From the NCBI RefSeq assembly GCF_015558785.1, contig NZ_JADMOP010000011.1:1-64000 (forward strand): a stretch of DNA of 64,000 nucleotides. The letters are read 5' to 3'. This document shows positions 17,188-25,148 of this stretch, in pieces. The position numbers were made by a program, and so were the translations under genes. This DNA comes from Collinsella aerofaciens (GTDB lineage: Bacteria; Actinomycetota; Coriobacteriia; Coriobacteriales; Coriobacteriaceae). Position 1 is the first letter of the stretch. Each line of letters opens with the position of its first letter. The notes beneath the pieces were generated by a model. It was not told the DNA's origin, did not search any database, and worked only from the letters and a program-made list of their open reading frames with translations.

Positions 17188-17901
17188 GTGCCGAACTCTG
17201 CCGTAAAACCGCTCATCTTGGTCGTTGAGGACGACCCTGCCGTTCGCAATCTTATTGTTGCTGCGCTCGAGGCGCACGGCTTGCGCCATATGGCCGTGGA
17301 GACCGCCCATGCCGCCATCGCCGCCGCCTCGTCGCAGACGCCGAGCATTGTGCTGCTCGATCTGGGCCTGCCCGATATGGACGGCGTCAAGGTGGTGGAG
17401 TCGGTGCGCGCATGGTCGGGCATGCCGATTATCGTGGTCTCGGCGCGCAGCGAGGATGCGGACAAAATCCGCGCGCTCGATGCCGGTGCTGACGACTATC
17501 TGACCAAGCCGTTTTCGGTCGAGGAGCTGCTCGCGCGTATTCGCACGACGCTCAGGCGCCTTTCGTATGCGCAAACGGGCGGTGTTGCCTCCGAGGGCTC
17601 GTTCGATACCGGTGAGCTGCATATCGATTTTGATGCCGGCATCGCCACGATGGATGGCGAGGAACTGCATCTGACGCCGATCGAGTATAAGCTCCTGTGC
17701 CTGCTGGCACACAACGCCGACAAAGTGCTGACGCACCAGTTTATCCTGCACGAGATTTGGGGCACGGCAACTAAGAGCGACCTGGCGAGCCTGCGTGTCT
17801 TTATGGGCACGCTGCGCAAGAAGATCGAGTCCGATCCCGCGCATCCGCGCTATATTCAAACGCATGTGGGTATCGGTTACCGATTGGTCACCCAAGGCTA
17901 G
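17188..17901 (+). CDS. kdpE: KdpE-type response regulator (OmpR/PhoB family)
   Basis: A 237-residue regulator. The receiver domain has the acidic pair in VVEDDPAVR, phospho-acceptor D58 in LLDLGLPDMDG, and the conserved lysine in DDYLTKPF. The C-terminal winged helix ends with LRVFMGTLRKKIE and HVGIGYRLV, typical of KdpE. I start at GTG 17188 because AAGGAG lies seven bases upstream; the kdpD stop is four bases earlier, so the two genes are translated together. A GTTGCGGTG hairpin follows the stop. It presumably binds promoters of potassium transport genes; no binding site could be assigned. Confidence 0.94.
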   Translation: MPNSAVKPLILVVEDDPAVRNLIVAALEAHGLRHMAVETAHAAIAAASSQTPSIVLLDLGLPDMDGVKVVESVRAWSGMPIIVVSARSEDADKIRALDAGADDYLTKPFSVEELLARIRTTLRRLSYAQTGGVASEGSFDTGELHIDFDAGIATMDGEELHLTPIEYKLLCLLAHNADKVLTHQFILHEIWGTATKSDLASLRVFMGTLRKKIESDPAHPRYIQTHVGIGYRLVTQG

Positions 17902-17926
17902 ATCGCCGGCCACCATCCCACTATGA

Positions 17927-17991
17927 GTTGCGGTGAAATACGGTCTATATTTGCCTAATTCCAGGCAAAACAGTCCGTATTCCACCGCAAC
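17927..17991. repeat. GTTGCGGTGGAATA hairpin, copy 2
   Basis: GTTGCGGTGAAATACGG pairs with CCGTATTCCACCGCAAC with one mismatch, and an inner GCC/GGC stem closes it. The outer sequence is shared with 3707-3770, while the inner stem differs. It lies between the convergent kdpE and rlmKL genes. Confidence 0.75.
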
Positions 17992-17995
17992 TTTG

Positions 17996-20563
17996 TTATT
18001 TGCCTTTGGGCTTGCTGGCGTAGAACTTCTTCTTTTTGAGCTTGCCGGCAGGAGAGGGTTTGCCGGCAAAGTTCGACTTGCCGTTGCCGGCCTGCGCGTG
18101 CGCGGGTACTGCCGCACGGGGCTTGCGGGCCTCGGGATTGCGCAGTTCCTCGGTTCGCTCTGCAATCTCCTCGGCGCTAAAGCCGACCTCGGCCATGGCA
18201 TCCTCGATGGGCAGGCGGCGCACGATATAGCAGTGGTGCACCTTCTGGTTGCGCGCGAAGTCCTCGGGGATGGTCTGTGCCGTAATGTCCTCCAGCACCA
18301 CGCCCGCGCGTGCGAGCTTGCGCGTTTCGGGGCGGAAGCCGCGCAGGTTGCAGCTAAAGATGGCATGGCCGCCCTGTGCGAGCAGGCGCGACACGCCGGC
18401 CAAAAGCTCAACATGGTCGCGCTGGACATCCCAGGTGCGACGGCCCATCTTGGACGAGTTCGAGAACGTGGGCGGGTCGACAAAGATCAGGTCCCAGCGG
18501 TTGCGCGTCTGGCGCTGGTCGCGAATCCAGGCGAGCACGTCGTCGCGCACAAAATGATGCTGCGGACCCACAAAGCCGTTCTGGCGCATATTGCGCTCGG
18601 CCCAGTCCAGATAGGTGTTGGAGAGGTCGACCGTCACAGTCTCCTCGACGCCGCCGTCTGCCGCATAGCAGGTGGCGGTGCCGGTGTAGGCAAACAGGTT
18701 GAGGAAGCGGCGCGCCTGCTTGGCGTGCTCGCGCACCAGGTTGCGGGTGACGCGGTGATCCAGGAAGATGCCGACGTCCAGATAGTCGTCAAAGTTGACG
18801 GCAAAGGTAAGGCCGCCCTCTTCGATAAGCGGCAGACGACGGCGTGCGATATTGGCTCGCTCGCCTGATGCGCCCTTACCGGCGCCCTGCTTGCCGTACT
18901 GCGAGCCGCCGCGCGAACGCATGCGGGCCTTGGCGTGCACGTGTTCGGCGGGAACATCTAGGATGCGCGGCGCGATGGCCAGAATGTCGAGCATACGGGC
19001 CTGGGCCAGTGCGGGGTCGATGGTCTTGGGCGCGGCGTATTCGGCGATGACGAGCCAGCGGCCCGGCGTCTGCGGGCAGCCCTCGTACAGATCGATGGCG
19101 GCGGAGTAATCGGGCAGGTCGGCATCGTAGACGCGGTAGCAGCTCACGCCCTCGCGCTTTGCCCACTTGCGACGCAGGCGTGCGTTCTTGCGCAGGCGGT
19201 TGGCGAACTGCTCGGATTCGGGGATGAGCACGGGCAGCGGCTTGCCGTCGCCCAGGTCGAGCGTGGCGGCAGGCTCGGGCATGGGAGTGCCGGCGGCGTT
19301 GTCGTTGACTTCGTCGGCATCCGTGACCTCGGCCTCGGCATCCGCACTGGTCGCAGCCTCAAAAGCTGCGGCGGCGTGGTCGAGCGAAGGCCAGACTTCG
19401 ACGGTCGCCTCCTCGTTGTTGGGCATGACGGCGATCGAGCACTCGGGCTCGGCGTGGAGCGCGCGGGCCAGCAATCCATCGCGGGTAAGCGCGGCGACCG
19501 GCGCCGCGGCAAGCTCGGGCGCGCGGCGCAGCTCGCCGACCAGCGTCATGGCGTCGTGCATGAGCGAAAGCGGTGTCTCGGTCGTATCCGCGACCACGGC
19601 GGCACCGGCGACGGCGCCCGCGTGGTCCAGCACGGTGGCGGATTTGGCGGCGCAAAAATCGACAAAGCGCTTGTAGCCGGCGCACTTGACCATGCGCTCA
19701 GCGGTCTTGCGAGCGGCGGGGTCAACATCCACGGCCACGATGCGTGCCTGGCGCTCGCGTGCTGCCGCCTCGCGCTCGCGTTCCTCGGTAAGCAGCTGCT
19801 CCCACAGAGCGGCGTCGTGCAGCTGCCAGCCCTCAAAGCCCCAGCACTCGCGTGCGGCGCCCGGGGCGCGGTCAGTCAGAATGTTCACGGCCTCCAGCAG
19901 CAGGCCGCCGCCGGCGCACGAGGCATCGACCAGCGTGGGCAGGGCCTCGTTCTCGTAGTCGTCGGCCGTCAGCTCGCGCTCGCACAGTGCGGTCCAGCCG
20001 ACCTGCGCCAGCACCAGGGCGGCGTAGTCGGGGCGCAGCACGTGCGCGCCCTCGCCGGCGCGGGTCGCTGCGGGCGGCAGGCGTTTGAACAGCGGGTCGC
20101 CCGAAAGGTCCAGGCTGATGCTCGCGTGGCGCTGGCGCAGCGAAAGCAGCAGGTGAACATCGGGATCGGCGGCGTCGACATCGGCGCGACGGCCCGTGGT
20201 CTCGGCCAGGCGGTCGCACAATGCGTCCTTGGCGCGCAGGGCCGAGAAGCGCGTGTTGCGCAGCTGCTCGGTCACGCCGCGGGCGGTGATGGCGATGGTG
20301 GCGCCGGGGCGAACAATGCCCTCCCAGGCGATGTCGTAAACGCTATCGTACAGTTCATCGGCATCCTGCGCCTCAAAGCGCCCGAGTACCACGAACACAC
20401 GGCTCGCCAGGCGCGACCACAGACAGGCGCGGTAGCCTTCTTCGAGCTCGCCCTCAAATGTAGCGCGGCCCTTCAGCCGGCGAACATGCGAAAGCCCGAG
20501 GCGTTTAAGCTCATCGGCGAGTGCGGACTCAAAGCCCTCGGGGCAGCTTGCGTAAAATTCCAT
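17996..20563 (-). CDS. rlmL: RlmKL-like 23S rRNA methyltransferase fusion, first methyltransferase domain degenerate
   Basis: An 855-residue protein with the order of bacterial RlmL-RlmK. Residues 1-160 hold the ferredoxin-like and THUMP region, 165-390 the RlmL methyltransferase, and 500-790 the RlmK (m7G2069) methyltransferase. The C-terminal enzyme is intact: LNLFAYTGTATCYAADGG (621-638) and DLIFVDPPTFSNSSKM (691-706). In the N-terminal enzyme the SAM motif DPMCGSGT is DASCAGGG (213-220), and the catalytic NPPY-type motif appears replaced by ADTTETP (325-331), so m2G2445 activity is doubtful. Residues 395-460 are an acidic insertion, and the last 60 are Lys-rich. ATG 20563 follows GAGAGG. 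It is divergent from the HAD gene. Confidence 0.85.
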   Translation of the reverse strand: MEFYASCPEGFESALADELKRLGLSHVRRLKGRATFEGELEEGYRACLWSRLASRVFVVLGRFEAQDADELYDSVYDIAWEGIVRPGATIAITARGVTEQLRNTRFSALRAKDALCDRLAETTGRRADVDAADPDVHLLLSLRQRHASISLDLSGDPLFKRLPPAATRAGEGAHVLRPDYAALVLAQVGWTALCERELTADDYENEALPTLVDASCAGGGLLLEAVNILTDRAPGAARECWGFEGWQLHDAALWEQLLTEEREREAAARERQARIVAVDVDPAARKTAERMVKCAGYKRFVDFCAAKSATVLDHAGAVAGAAVVADTTETPLSLMHDAMTLVGELRRAPELAAAPVAALTRDGLLARALHAEPECSIAVMPNNEEATVEVWPSLDHAAAAFEAATSADAEAEVTDADEVNDNAAGTPMPEPAATLDLGDGKPLPVLIPESEQFANRLRKNARLRRKWAKREGVSCYRVYDADLPDYSAAIDLYEGCPQTPGRWLVIAEYAAPKTIDPALAQARMLDILAIAPRILDVPAEHVHAKARMRSRGGSQYGKQGAGKGASGERANIARRRLPLIEEGGLTFAVNFDDYLDVGIFLDHRVTRNLVREHAKQARRFLNLFAYTGTATCYAADGGVEETVTVDLSNTYLDWAERNMRQNGFVGPQHHFVRDDVLAWIRDQRQTRNRWDLIFVDPPTFSNSSKMGRRTWDVQRDHVELLAGVSRLLAQGGHAIFSCNLRGFRPETRKLARAGVVLEDITAQTIPEDFARNQKVHHCYIVRRLPIEDAMAEVGFSAEEIAERTEELRNPEARKPRAAVPAHAQAGNGKSNFAGKPSPAGKLKKKKFYASKPKGK

Positions 20564-20638
20564 GGGTGACCTCTCTGGTTGCGTCGCTCCATTATATGAT
20601 GGATACTTCGTTTACTCTCGCCCCCGAAAGGAACCCAT

Positions 20639-21466
20639 ATGATTGATGCGTGCCCCGATTCCGCCGTGCTCTTTTTTGACGTGGACGGCACGCTGACGTC
20701 GTTCGATCCCGACAACATGACCGACAAGGACTTTTCGGCGGTTCACCCCTCGCAGGCGGTCGTCGAGGCGTTTCATCGTCTGCGCGACGCGGGACACCAG
20801 GCATTTATCTGCACGGGTCGTCCCTTGTGGCTGATTGCCGATGGCCTGCGCGCGCTGAACCCGGCGGGTGTCGTTGCCATGGCGGGAGCGACGCTCGAGG
20901 TCGAGGGCCGCGTGGTACACGAGGACTGCTTTGATGAGGACGTTATCGAGGAGCTGGCACGCCGTATGGCCGCGGCAGGGATTGAAGCCTTTTTCGAGAC
21001 CAACGTGGCTACCTTTGCCCTGGAACCCGCGGGTGTTGAGCAGCCGTCTCTGATCGGCACTTCTGTGGTGCACAGCGCCGAGGAGATGCGCGTCGACGGC
21101 CGTCTGCGCGTGGGCAAGGTGTGCATCGTCGCGAGCTACCTGGCTCGCGTAGCCAACGATGACGGCTTTATCGATCGCGAGTTTGAGCTGTGCAACACCG
21201 GTGGTCAGAATCGCGAGCTGAGCCCCAAGGGCATTGACAAGGGCGTGGGCGTGGCGCGAGCGCTGGAATACCTGGGTCGCACCGGCAACGCGCGCACCTT
21301 TGGCTTTGGCGATTCCGGCAACGATCTGGGTATGCTCGCCGCTGTCGAGACGGCCGTGGCCATGGGCAACGCCATGCCCGAGGTCAAGGCGCTCGCCGAC
21401 TACGTGACTGATGATGTCGCACACGACGGCACCGTCACAGCGATGCAGCATTTCGGCCTCATCTAA
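20639..21466 (+). CDS. HAD superfamily phosphatase, Cof type
   Basis: A 275-residue HAD hydrolase. FFDVDGTLT (12-20) carries the nucleophilic and acid/base aspartates, FICTGRP is motif II, and GDSGNDLGMLAAV near residue 225 is the metal-binding motif IV preceded by a conserved lysine in SPKGIDKG. The long cap between the motifs places it in the Cof/YkrA-like IIB group, which dephosphorylates sugar phosphates and similar small metabolites. AAAGGA precedes the ATG. The gene diverges from rlmKL with only 75 bases between the starts, so the two promoters overlap closely. The exact substrate cannot be read from the sequence. Confidence 0.88.
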   Translation: MIDACPDSAVLFFDVDGTLTSFDPDNMTDKDFSAVHPSQAVVEAFHRLRDAGHQAFICTGRPLWLIADGLRALNPAGVVAMAGATLEVEGRVVHEDCFDEDVIEELARRMAAAGIEAFFETNVATFALEPAGVEQPSLIGTSVVHSAEEMRVDGRLRVGKVCIVASYLARVANDDGFIDREFELCNTGGQNRELSPKGIDKGVGVARALEYLGRTGNARTFGFGDSGNDLGMLAAVETAVAMGNAMPEVKALADYVTDDVAHDGTVTAMQHFGLI

Positions 21467-21659
21467 TGAATCCCGCGTTCTGACGTTTGCCCAAACTGCG
21501 ACTCTTTGCTTTTACATGCTCAATCGATTTATCAATCCAAACACTGAGGTGTTTATACCGTTCGCCGAGAAGATAAAAAACCGCAGCTCACGCCTTGATA
21601 AACGTAGGTAAAGTGTTTAGCAGTTTATCGGCCGTATGCTAACGAAAGGAATCAGGCAG

Positions 21660-22364
21660 ATGGCAATCAAGGTGTTCGCTGACGGTGCAAACCTCGAGGG
21701 CATGCTCGACATGTACGAGAACGGCAACGTTCAGGGTTTCACGACCAACCCGTCCCTTATGAAGAAGGGCGGCGTGACGGATTACCGTGCGTTTGCCAAA
21801 GAGGTCTTGACCCACATCACCGATGTGTCCGTCTCGTTTGAGGTCTTTGCCGACGACGTCGAGACCATGGAGGTCGAGGCGCGCGAGATCGCTACCTGGG
21901 CCGAGAACGTCTACGTCAAGATTCCGTGCGTGACCACCAAGGGCGAGTCAACCGCCGAGCTGGTGCGCAAGCTTTCGGCCGACGGCATCAAGGTCAACGT
22001 CACCACCATCTTTACGCCTAAGCAGGTTGACGAGATGCTCGAGGCCGTTGACACCGAGACGCCGTCCATCATCTCGCTCTTTGCCGGCCGCATCGCCGAC
22101 ACCGGCGTCGACCCCATTCCGTTTATGACGGAGTCGGTCAAGAAGGCCGCCATCAAGCCCAACTGTGAGGTCCTGTGGGCGTCCACGCGCGAGCTCATCA
22201 ACATTTACCAGGCAGAAGCCTGCGGTTGCCAGATCATTACGGTGCCCAACAGCATCCTGGCCAAGCGCAAGAACATCGGTCGCGACCCGTACGAGGTCTC
22301 GCTCGACACCGTCCGCGGCTTTGCCAAGGATATCGCGGCGCTCGGTTTCCATATCCTGCCGTAA
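21660..22364 (+). CDS. Transaldolase / fructose-6-phosphate aldolase-like (TalC group)
   Basis: A 234-residue single-domain transaldolase of the small TalC/FSA group. TTNPSL (28-33) is the phosphate/sugar site, K87 in VYVKIP is the Schiff-base lysine, and ISLFAGRIADTG carries the conserved arginine. Members act either as transaldolase in the pentose phosphate pathway or as fructose-6-phosphate aldolase; which applies here cannot be decided by eye. The start ATG follows AAAGGAATCAGGCAG. About 190 bases before it (21467-21659) have no gene and contain the promoter region. The stop is followed at once by a MITE-like element holding a strong terminator. Confidence 0.9.
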   Translation: MAIKVFADGANLEGMLDMYENGNVQGFTTNPSLMKKGGVTDYRAFAKEVLTHITDVSVSFEVFADDVETMEVEAREIATWAENVYVKIPCVTTKGESTAELVRKLSADGIKVNVTTIFTPKQVDEMLEAVDTETPSIISLFAGRIADTGVDPIPFMTESVKKAAIKPNCEVLWASTRELINIYQAEACGCQIITVPNSILAKRKNIGRDPYEVSLDTVRGFAKDIAALGFHILP

Positions 22365-22580
22365 GCAAGGGTACCCCCGCCTGCGCCGTGCAAAATTGAG
22401 AGTATTCAGCAAGGTAAAGGTCTTTATCAGTTAACCGAAGCATGGAACGGCCCCCGTTTTGGCTCTGACGACGCTAAAACGGGGGCTGTTTTTTGCTTTT
22501 TCGTCTCTGAGGGGCATCCGGAACGGTGGAATTTGCAGAATACTCGCGATTTTGCACATCGCTACAGGGGGTACCTTTGC
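22365..22580. mobile_element. MITE-like element, copy 2, with 48-bp inverted ends
   Basis: The first 48 bases (22365-22412) and the last 48 (22533-22580) are imperfect inverted repeats sharing GCAAGGGTACCCCC, GTGCAAAAT and GAGTATTC. The element fits exactly between the convergent stops of the transaldolase gene and tex. It encodes nothing. Copy 1 is at 85-331. A non-autonomous transposable element is the likeliest reading, but no target duplication is evident. Confidence 0.6.
22445..22497 (+). terminator. Terminator of the transaldolase gene
   Basis: ACGGCCCCCGTTTT pairs with AAAACGGGGGCTGT and is followed by TTTTTT. It lies inside the MITE-like element. Confidence 0.9.
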
Positions 22581-22589
22581 TTTGGCGGT

Positions 22590-24737
22590 TTACTTGCCCT
22601 GCACCATGGTGAGCGAGATCTTCTTGCGGTCGCGATCGACCTTTTCGACCCACACCTTGACCGTGTCACCGACGCGCACGACGTCGCTGGGGTGCTTGAC
22701 AAAGCGGTTGGCCAGCTTAGAGATATGTACGAGGCCGTCCTGGTGCACTCCCACGTCGACGAAGGCGCCAAAGTCGACGACGTTGCGCACCGTGCCCTTG
22801 AGTTCCATGCCGGGTTCCAGATCGTCGATGGAAAGTGCCGAGCGGCTAAAGACCACCTCGGGCGCGTCGTCGCGCGGGTCGCGGCCGGGCTTCTTGAGCT
22901 CGTTGACGATGTCGATGAGCGTGAGGGTGCCGCAGTCCAGGTCGCTTGCCAGCGTCGAGATGCTGCCCAGACGGCGCTCGATGTCGGGTACGCCGCCGCG
23001 GCTAAGCTCGCTTGCCGCCACGCCTGCGCGCTCAAGGACGGCCGTGGCTACCTCGTAGCTCTCGGGGTGGACGCTCGTCGCGTCGAGCGGGTTCTTACCG
23101 CCGCTGATGCGCAGGAAGCCCGCGGCGTTGAGATATGCCTTGGGCCCCAGCTTGGGGACCTTCTTAAGCTGGCGGCGATCGGTAAAGGCGCCGTTTTCCT
23201 CGCGGTAGGCCACGATGTTCTTGGCCACGCTCGGCGTGATGCCCGATACGTATCCCAGCAGGCTCGCGCTCGCGGTATTCACGTCGACGCCCACGCGGTT
23301 GACGACGTCCTCCACCACATGGCCCAGGGTGTGCGAAAGCTCGGCCTGGTCAAGGTCGTGCTGGTACTGGCCAACGCCGATGGACTGGGGCGGGATCTTG
23401 ACGAGCTCTGCCAGCGGGTCCTGTAGACGGCGGCCCAGGCTCATGGCGCCACGCACGGTGACGTCCAGATCGGGATACTCCTGGCTGGCGAGCTCGGAGG
23501 CGGAGTACACCGATGCGCCGGCCTCGTTGACGATGGTGTATCGCAGCTCAGGCGCCTGCTCGGCGATGAACTCCGAGACGACTTCCTCGGTCTCGCGGCT
23601 GGCGGTGCCGTTGCCGATGACGATGGTGTTGACGCTGTCCTTTTTGACGAGGCGGGCGAGCTCGCGCTTGGTGCCGGCGACGTCGTGGCGCGGCTTGGTG
23701 GGATAGACCACGCCGTGGTCGAGCAGCTTGCCGGTCTCGTCCATGACGGCGACCTTGCAGCCGGTGCGGTAGCCCGGATCGAGCGCGAGCACGCGGGCGC
23801 CGCGCACGGGGCGTGCCGAGAGCAGGCCCTCGAGATTCTTGGCAAAGACATTGATGGCCTCGGTCTGCGCACGGACGGTGAGTTTGGCGCGGGCCTCGCG
23901 CTCCAGCGAGGGGGCCATGAGGCGCTTGTAGCCGTCGGCGATGGCGGCGTCAAAGACGGGCGCGAAGACGCCCTGGCGTCGGGGCCAACGGCTGCCGAGG
24001 CGTGCCGTGGCGGCGGCGCCGTCGACGTTCACGCGCACGCGGAGCTTGCCCTCGCGCTCACCGCGGTCGATAGCCAGCACGCGGTGGTTGGGTATACGGC
24101 GCAGCGGCTCATCATAGCTGTAGTACGGCTCGTAGGGGGTCTTCTCGGTGGGGTCGGTGGCCTCGACGACGATGTCTGCGGTGTTTTGCGTAAAGGCACG
24201 CAGGTCGGCGACGTTCTCGGGGTCCTCGGCCACCGTCTCGGCCACGATGTCCGCCGCGCCGGCGAGCGCCTTCTCGGGCGTGTCGAAGCCGGCTTCCTCG
24301 TTGACGTATGCCGCGGCGGCGTCGAGCGCGCTGCCCTTGGCCGAGGCCTGCATGATGACCATGTTGGCAAGTGGCTCCAGGCCTGCCTCGCGGGCCTTCT
24401 GTGCGCGGGTCATGCGCTTTTTGCGGTAGGGCTTGTAGAGGTCCTCGACACGCTGGAGCTGCGTGGCCTCGCGAATTTGCTGTTCGAGCTCGGGCGTAAG
24501 TTTGCCCTGGGCGTCGATGAGCAGAATGACGTCCTCTTTGCGCTGTTCAAGATTGCGCAGGTAGGACAGGCGCTCGTCGAGTGCGCGCAGGGCGACGTCG
24601 TCCATTCCGCCTGTGGCTTCCTTGCGGTAGCGCGAGATAAAGGGGATGGTGTTGCCCTCGTCGATGAGCTTGACGGCTGCCTCGATGTTGGCGGCCTTAA
24701 GGTTGAGCTCGTGGGCGAGCTGGGCGATAAGATCCAT
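22590..24737 (-). CDS. tex: Tex family RNA-binding transcription accessory protein
   Basis: A 715-residue Tex protein. The N-terminal helical domain contains ISRYRKEATGGMDDV, the central YqgF-like nuclease fold begins at VLALDPGYRTGCKVAVMD, the helix-hairpin-helix region holds PPQSIGVGQYQHDL and NTASASLLGYVSGI, and the C-terminal S1 RNA-binding domain is GTVRNVVDFGAFVDVG with VHISKL. Tex proteins bind nucleic acid and influence transcription and toxin or stress gene expression; in S. pneumoniae and others they are conserved but not essential. AAGGAG lies directly before ATG 24737. The gene stands alone, convergent with the transaldolase gene. Confidence 0.95.
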   Translation of the reverse strand: MDLIAQLAHELNLKAANIEAAVKLIDEGNTIPFISRYRKEATGGMDDVALRALDERLSYLRNLEQRKEDVILLIDAQGKLTPELEQQIREATQLQRVEDLYKPYRKKRMTRAQKAREAGLEPLANMVIMQASAKGSALDAAAAYVNEEAGFDTPEKALAGAADIVAETVAEDPENVADLRAFTQNTADIVVEATDPTEKTPYEPYYSYDEPLRRIPNHRVLAIDRGEREGKLRVRVNVDGAAATARLGSRWPRRQGVFAPVFDAAIADGYKRLMAPSLEREARAKLTVRAQTEAINVFAKNLEGLLSARPVRGARVLALDPGYRTGCKVAVMDETGKLLDHGVVYPTKPRHDVAGTKRELARLVKKDSVNTIVIGNGTASRETEEVVSEFIAEQAPELRYTIVNEAGASVYSASELASQEYPDLDVTVRGAMSLGRRLQDPLAELVKIPPQSIGVGQYQHDLDQAELSHTLGHVVEDVVNRVGVDVNTASASLLGYVSGITPSVAKNIVAYREENGAFTDRRQLKKVPKLGPKAYLNAAGFLRISGGKNPLDATSVHPESYEVATAVLERAGVAASELSRGGVPDIERRLGSISTLASDLDCGTLTLIDIVNELKKPGRDPRDDAPEVVFSRSALSIDDLEPGMELKGTVRNVVDFGAFVDVGVHQDGLVHISKLANRFVKHPSDVVRVGDTVKVWVEKVDRDRKKISLTMVQGK

Positions 24738-24820
24738 GGGACTCCTTGCGTTTAAGGTGCGTTTGCAGCACAGGGCTACCAAGGATACCACCCGTTTCAA
24801 AAGACTGTTTTGGGCCCGCG

Positions 24821-24980
24821 CCACGAAAACGACCTATCTACTACGTTTGAACCGTATGGGTCGACCATCCCCCGGTTTTCCGAGAATGCGCAAGCCGTCT
24901 ACCTGCGCTTTTGATTTTAGGAAATTCGGCATGGTTGAGGGCGGTCGGTTAAACGTAGTAGATAGGCCCATTTCGTGGCG
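24821..24980 (-). repeat. CTACTACGTTTA element, copy 2 (opposite orientation)
   Basis: The ends CTATCTACTACGTTT and AAACGTAGTAGATAG are inverted, and an outer pair CCACGAAA with TTTCGTGG flanks them. The interior reads as the reverse complement of 3827-3982, for example GCGCAGGTAGACGGCTTGCG. It occupies most of the gap between tex and the oxidoreductase gene; the rest of 24738-25042 shows no gene. Confidence 0.6.
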
Positions 24981-25042
24981 AACGAATCAAGCCGAGGTGC
25001 AAAATAGCCCCCGCCCCAGAAAAATCGTCGGCAAGGTAGCAA

Positions 25043-25076
25043 AATGCCCCGCGGGCAGGAGGCTGCTCGCGGGGCA
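25043..25076 (-). terminator. Terminator of the SDR-MFS-oxidoreductase cluster
   Basis: TGCCCCGCG and CGCGGGGCA form the stem. Read on the minus strand it is followed by TTTTG. It lies about 70 bases beyond the oxidoreductase stop. Confidence 0.7.
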
Positions 25077-25148
25077 AAGAAGAGGGGCTTGTTGGTGACG
25101 GACCGAAGGGTTCGGCATGGGGTTTCTGCCGCGGTCGCTCTTAAGGCA

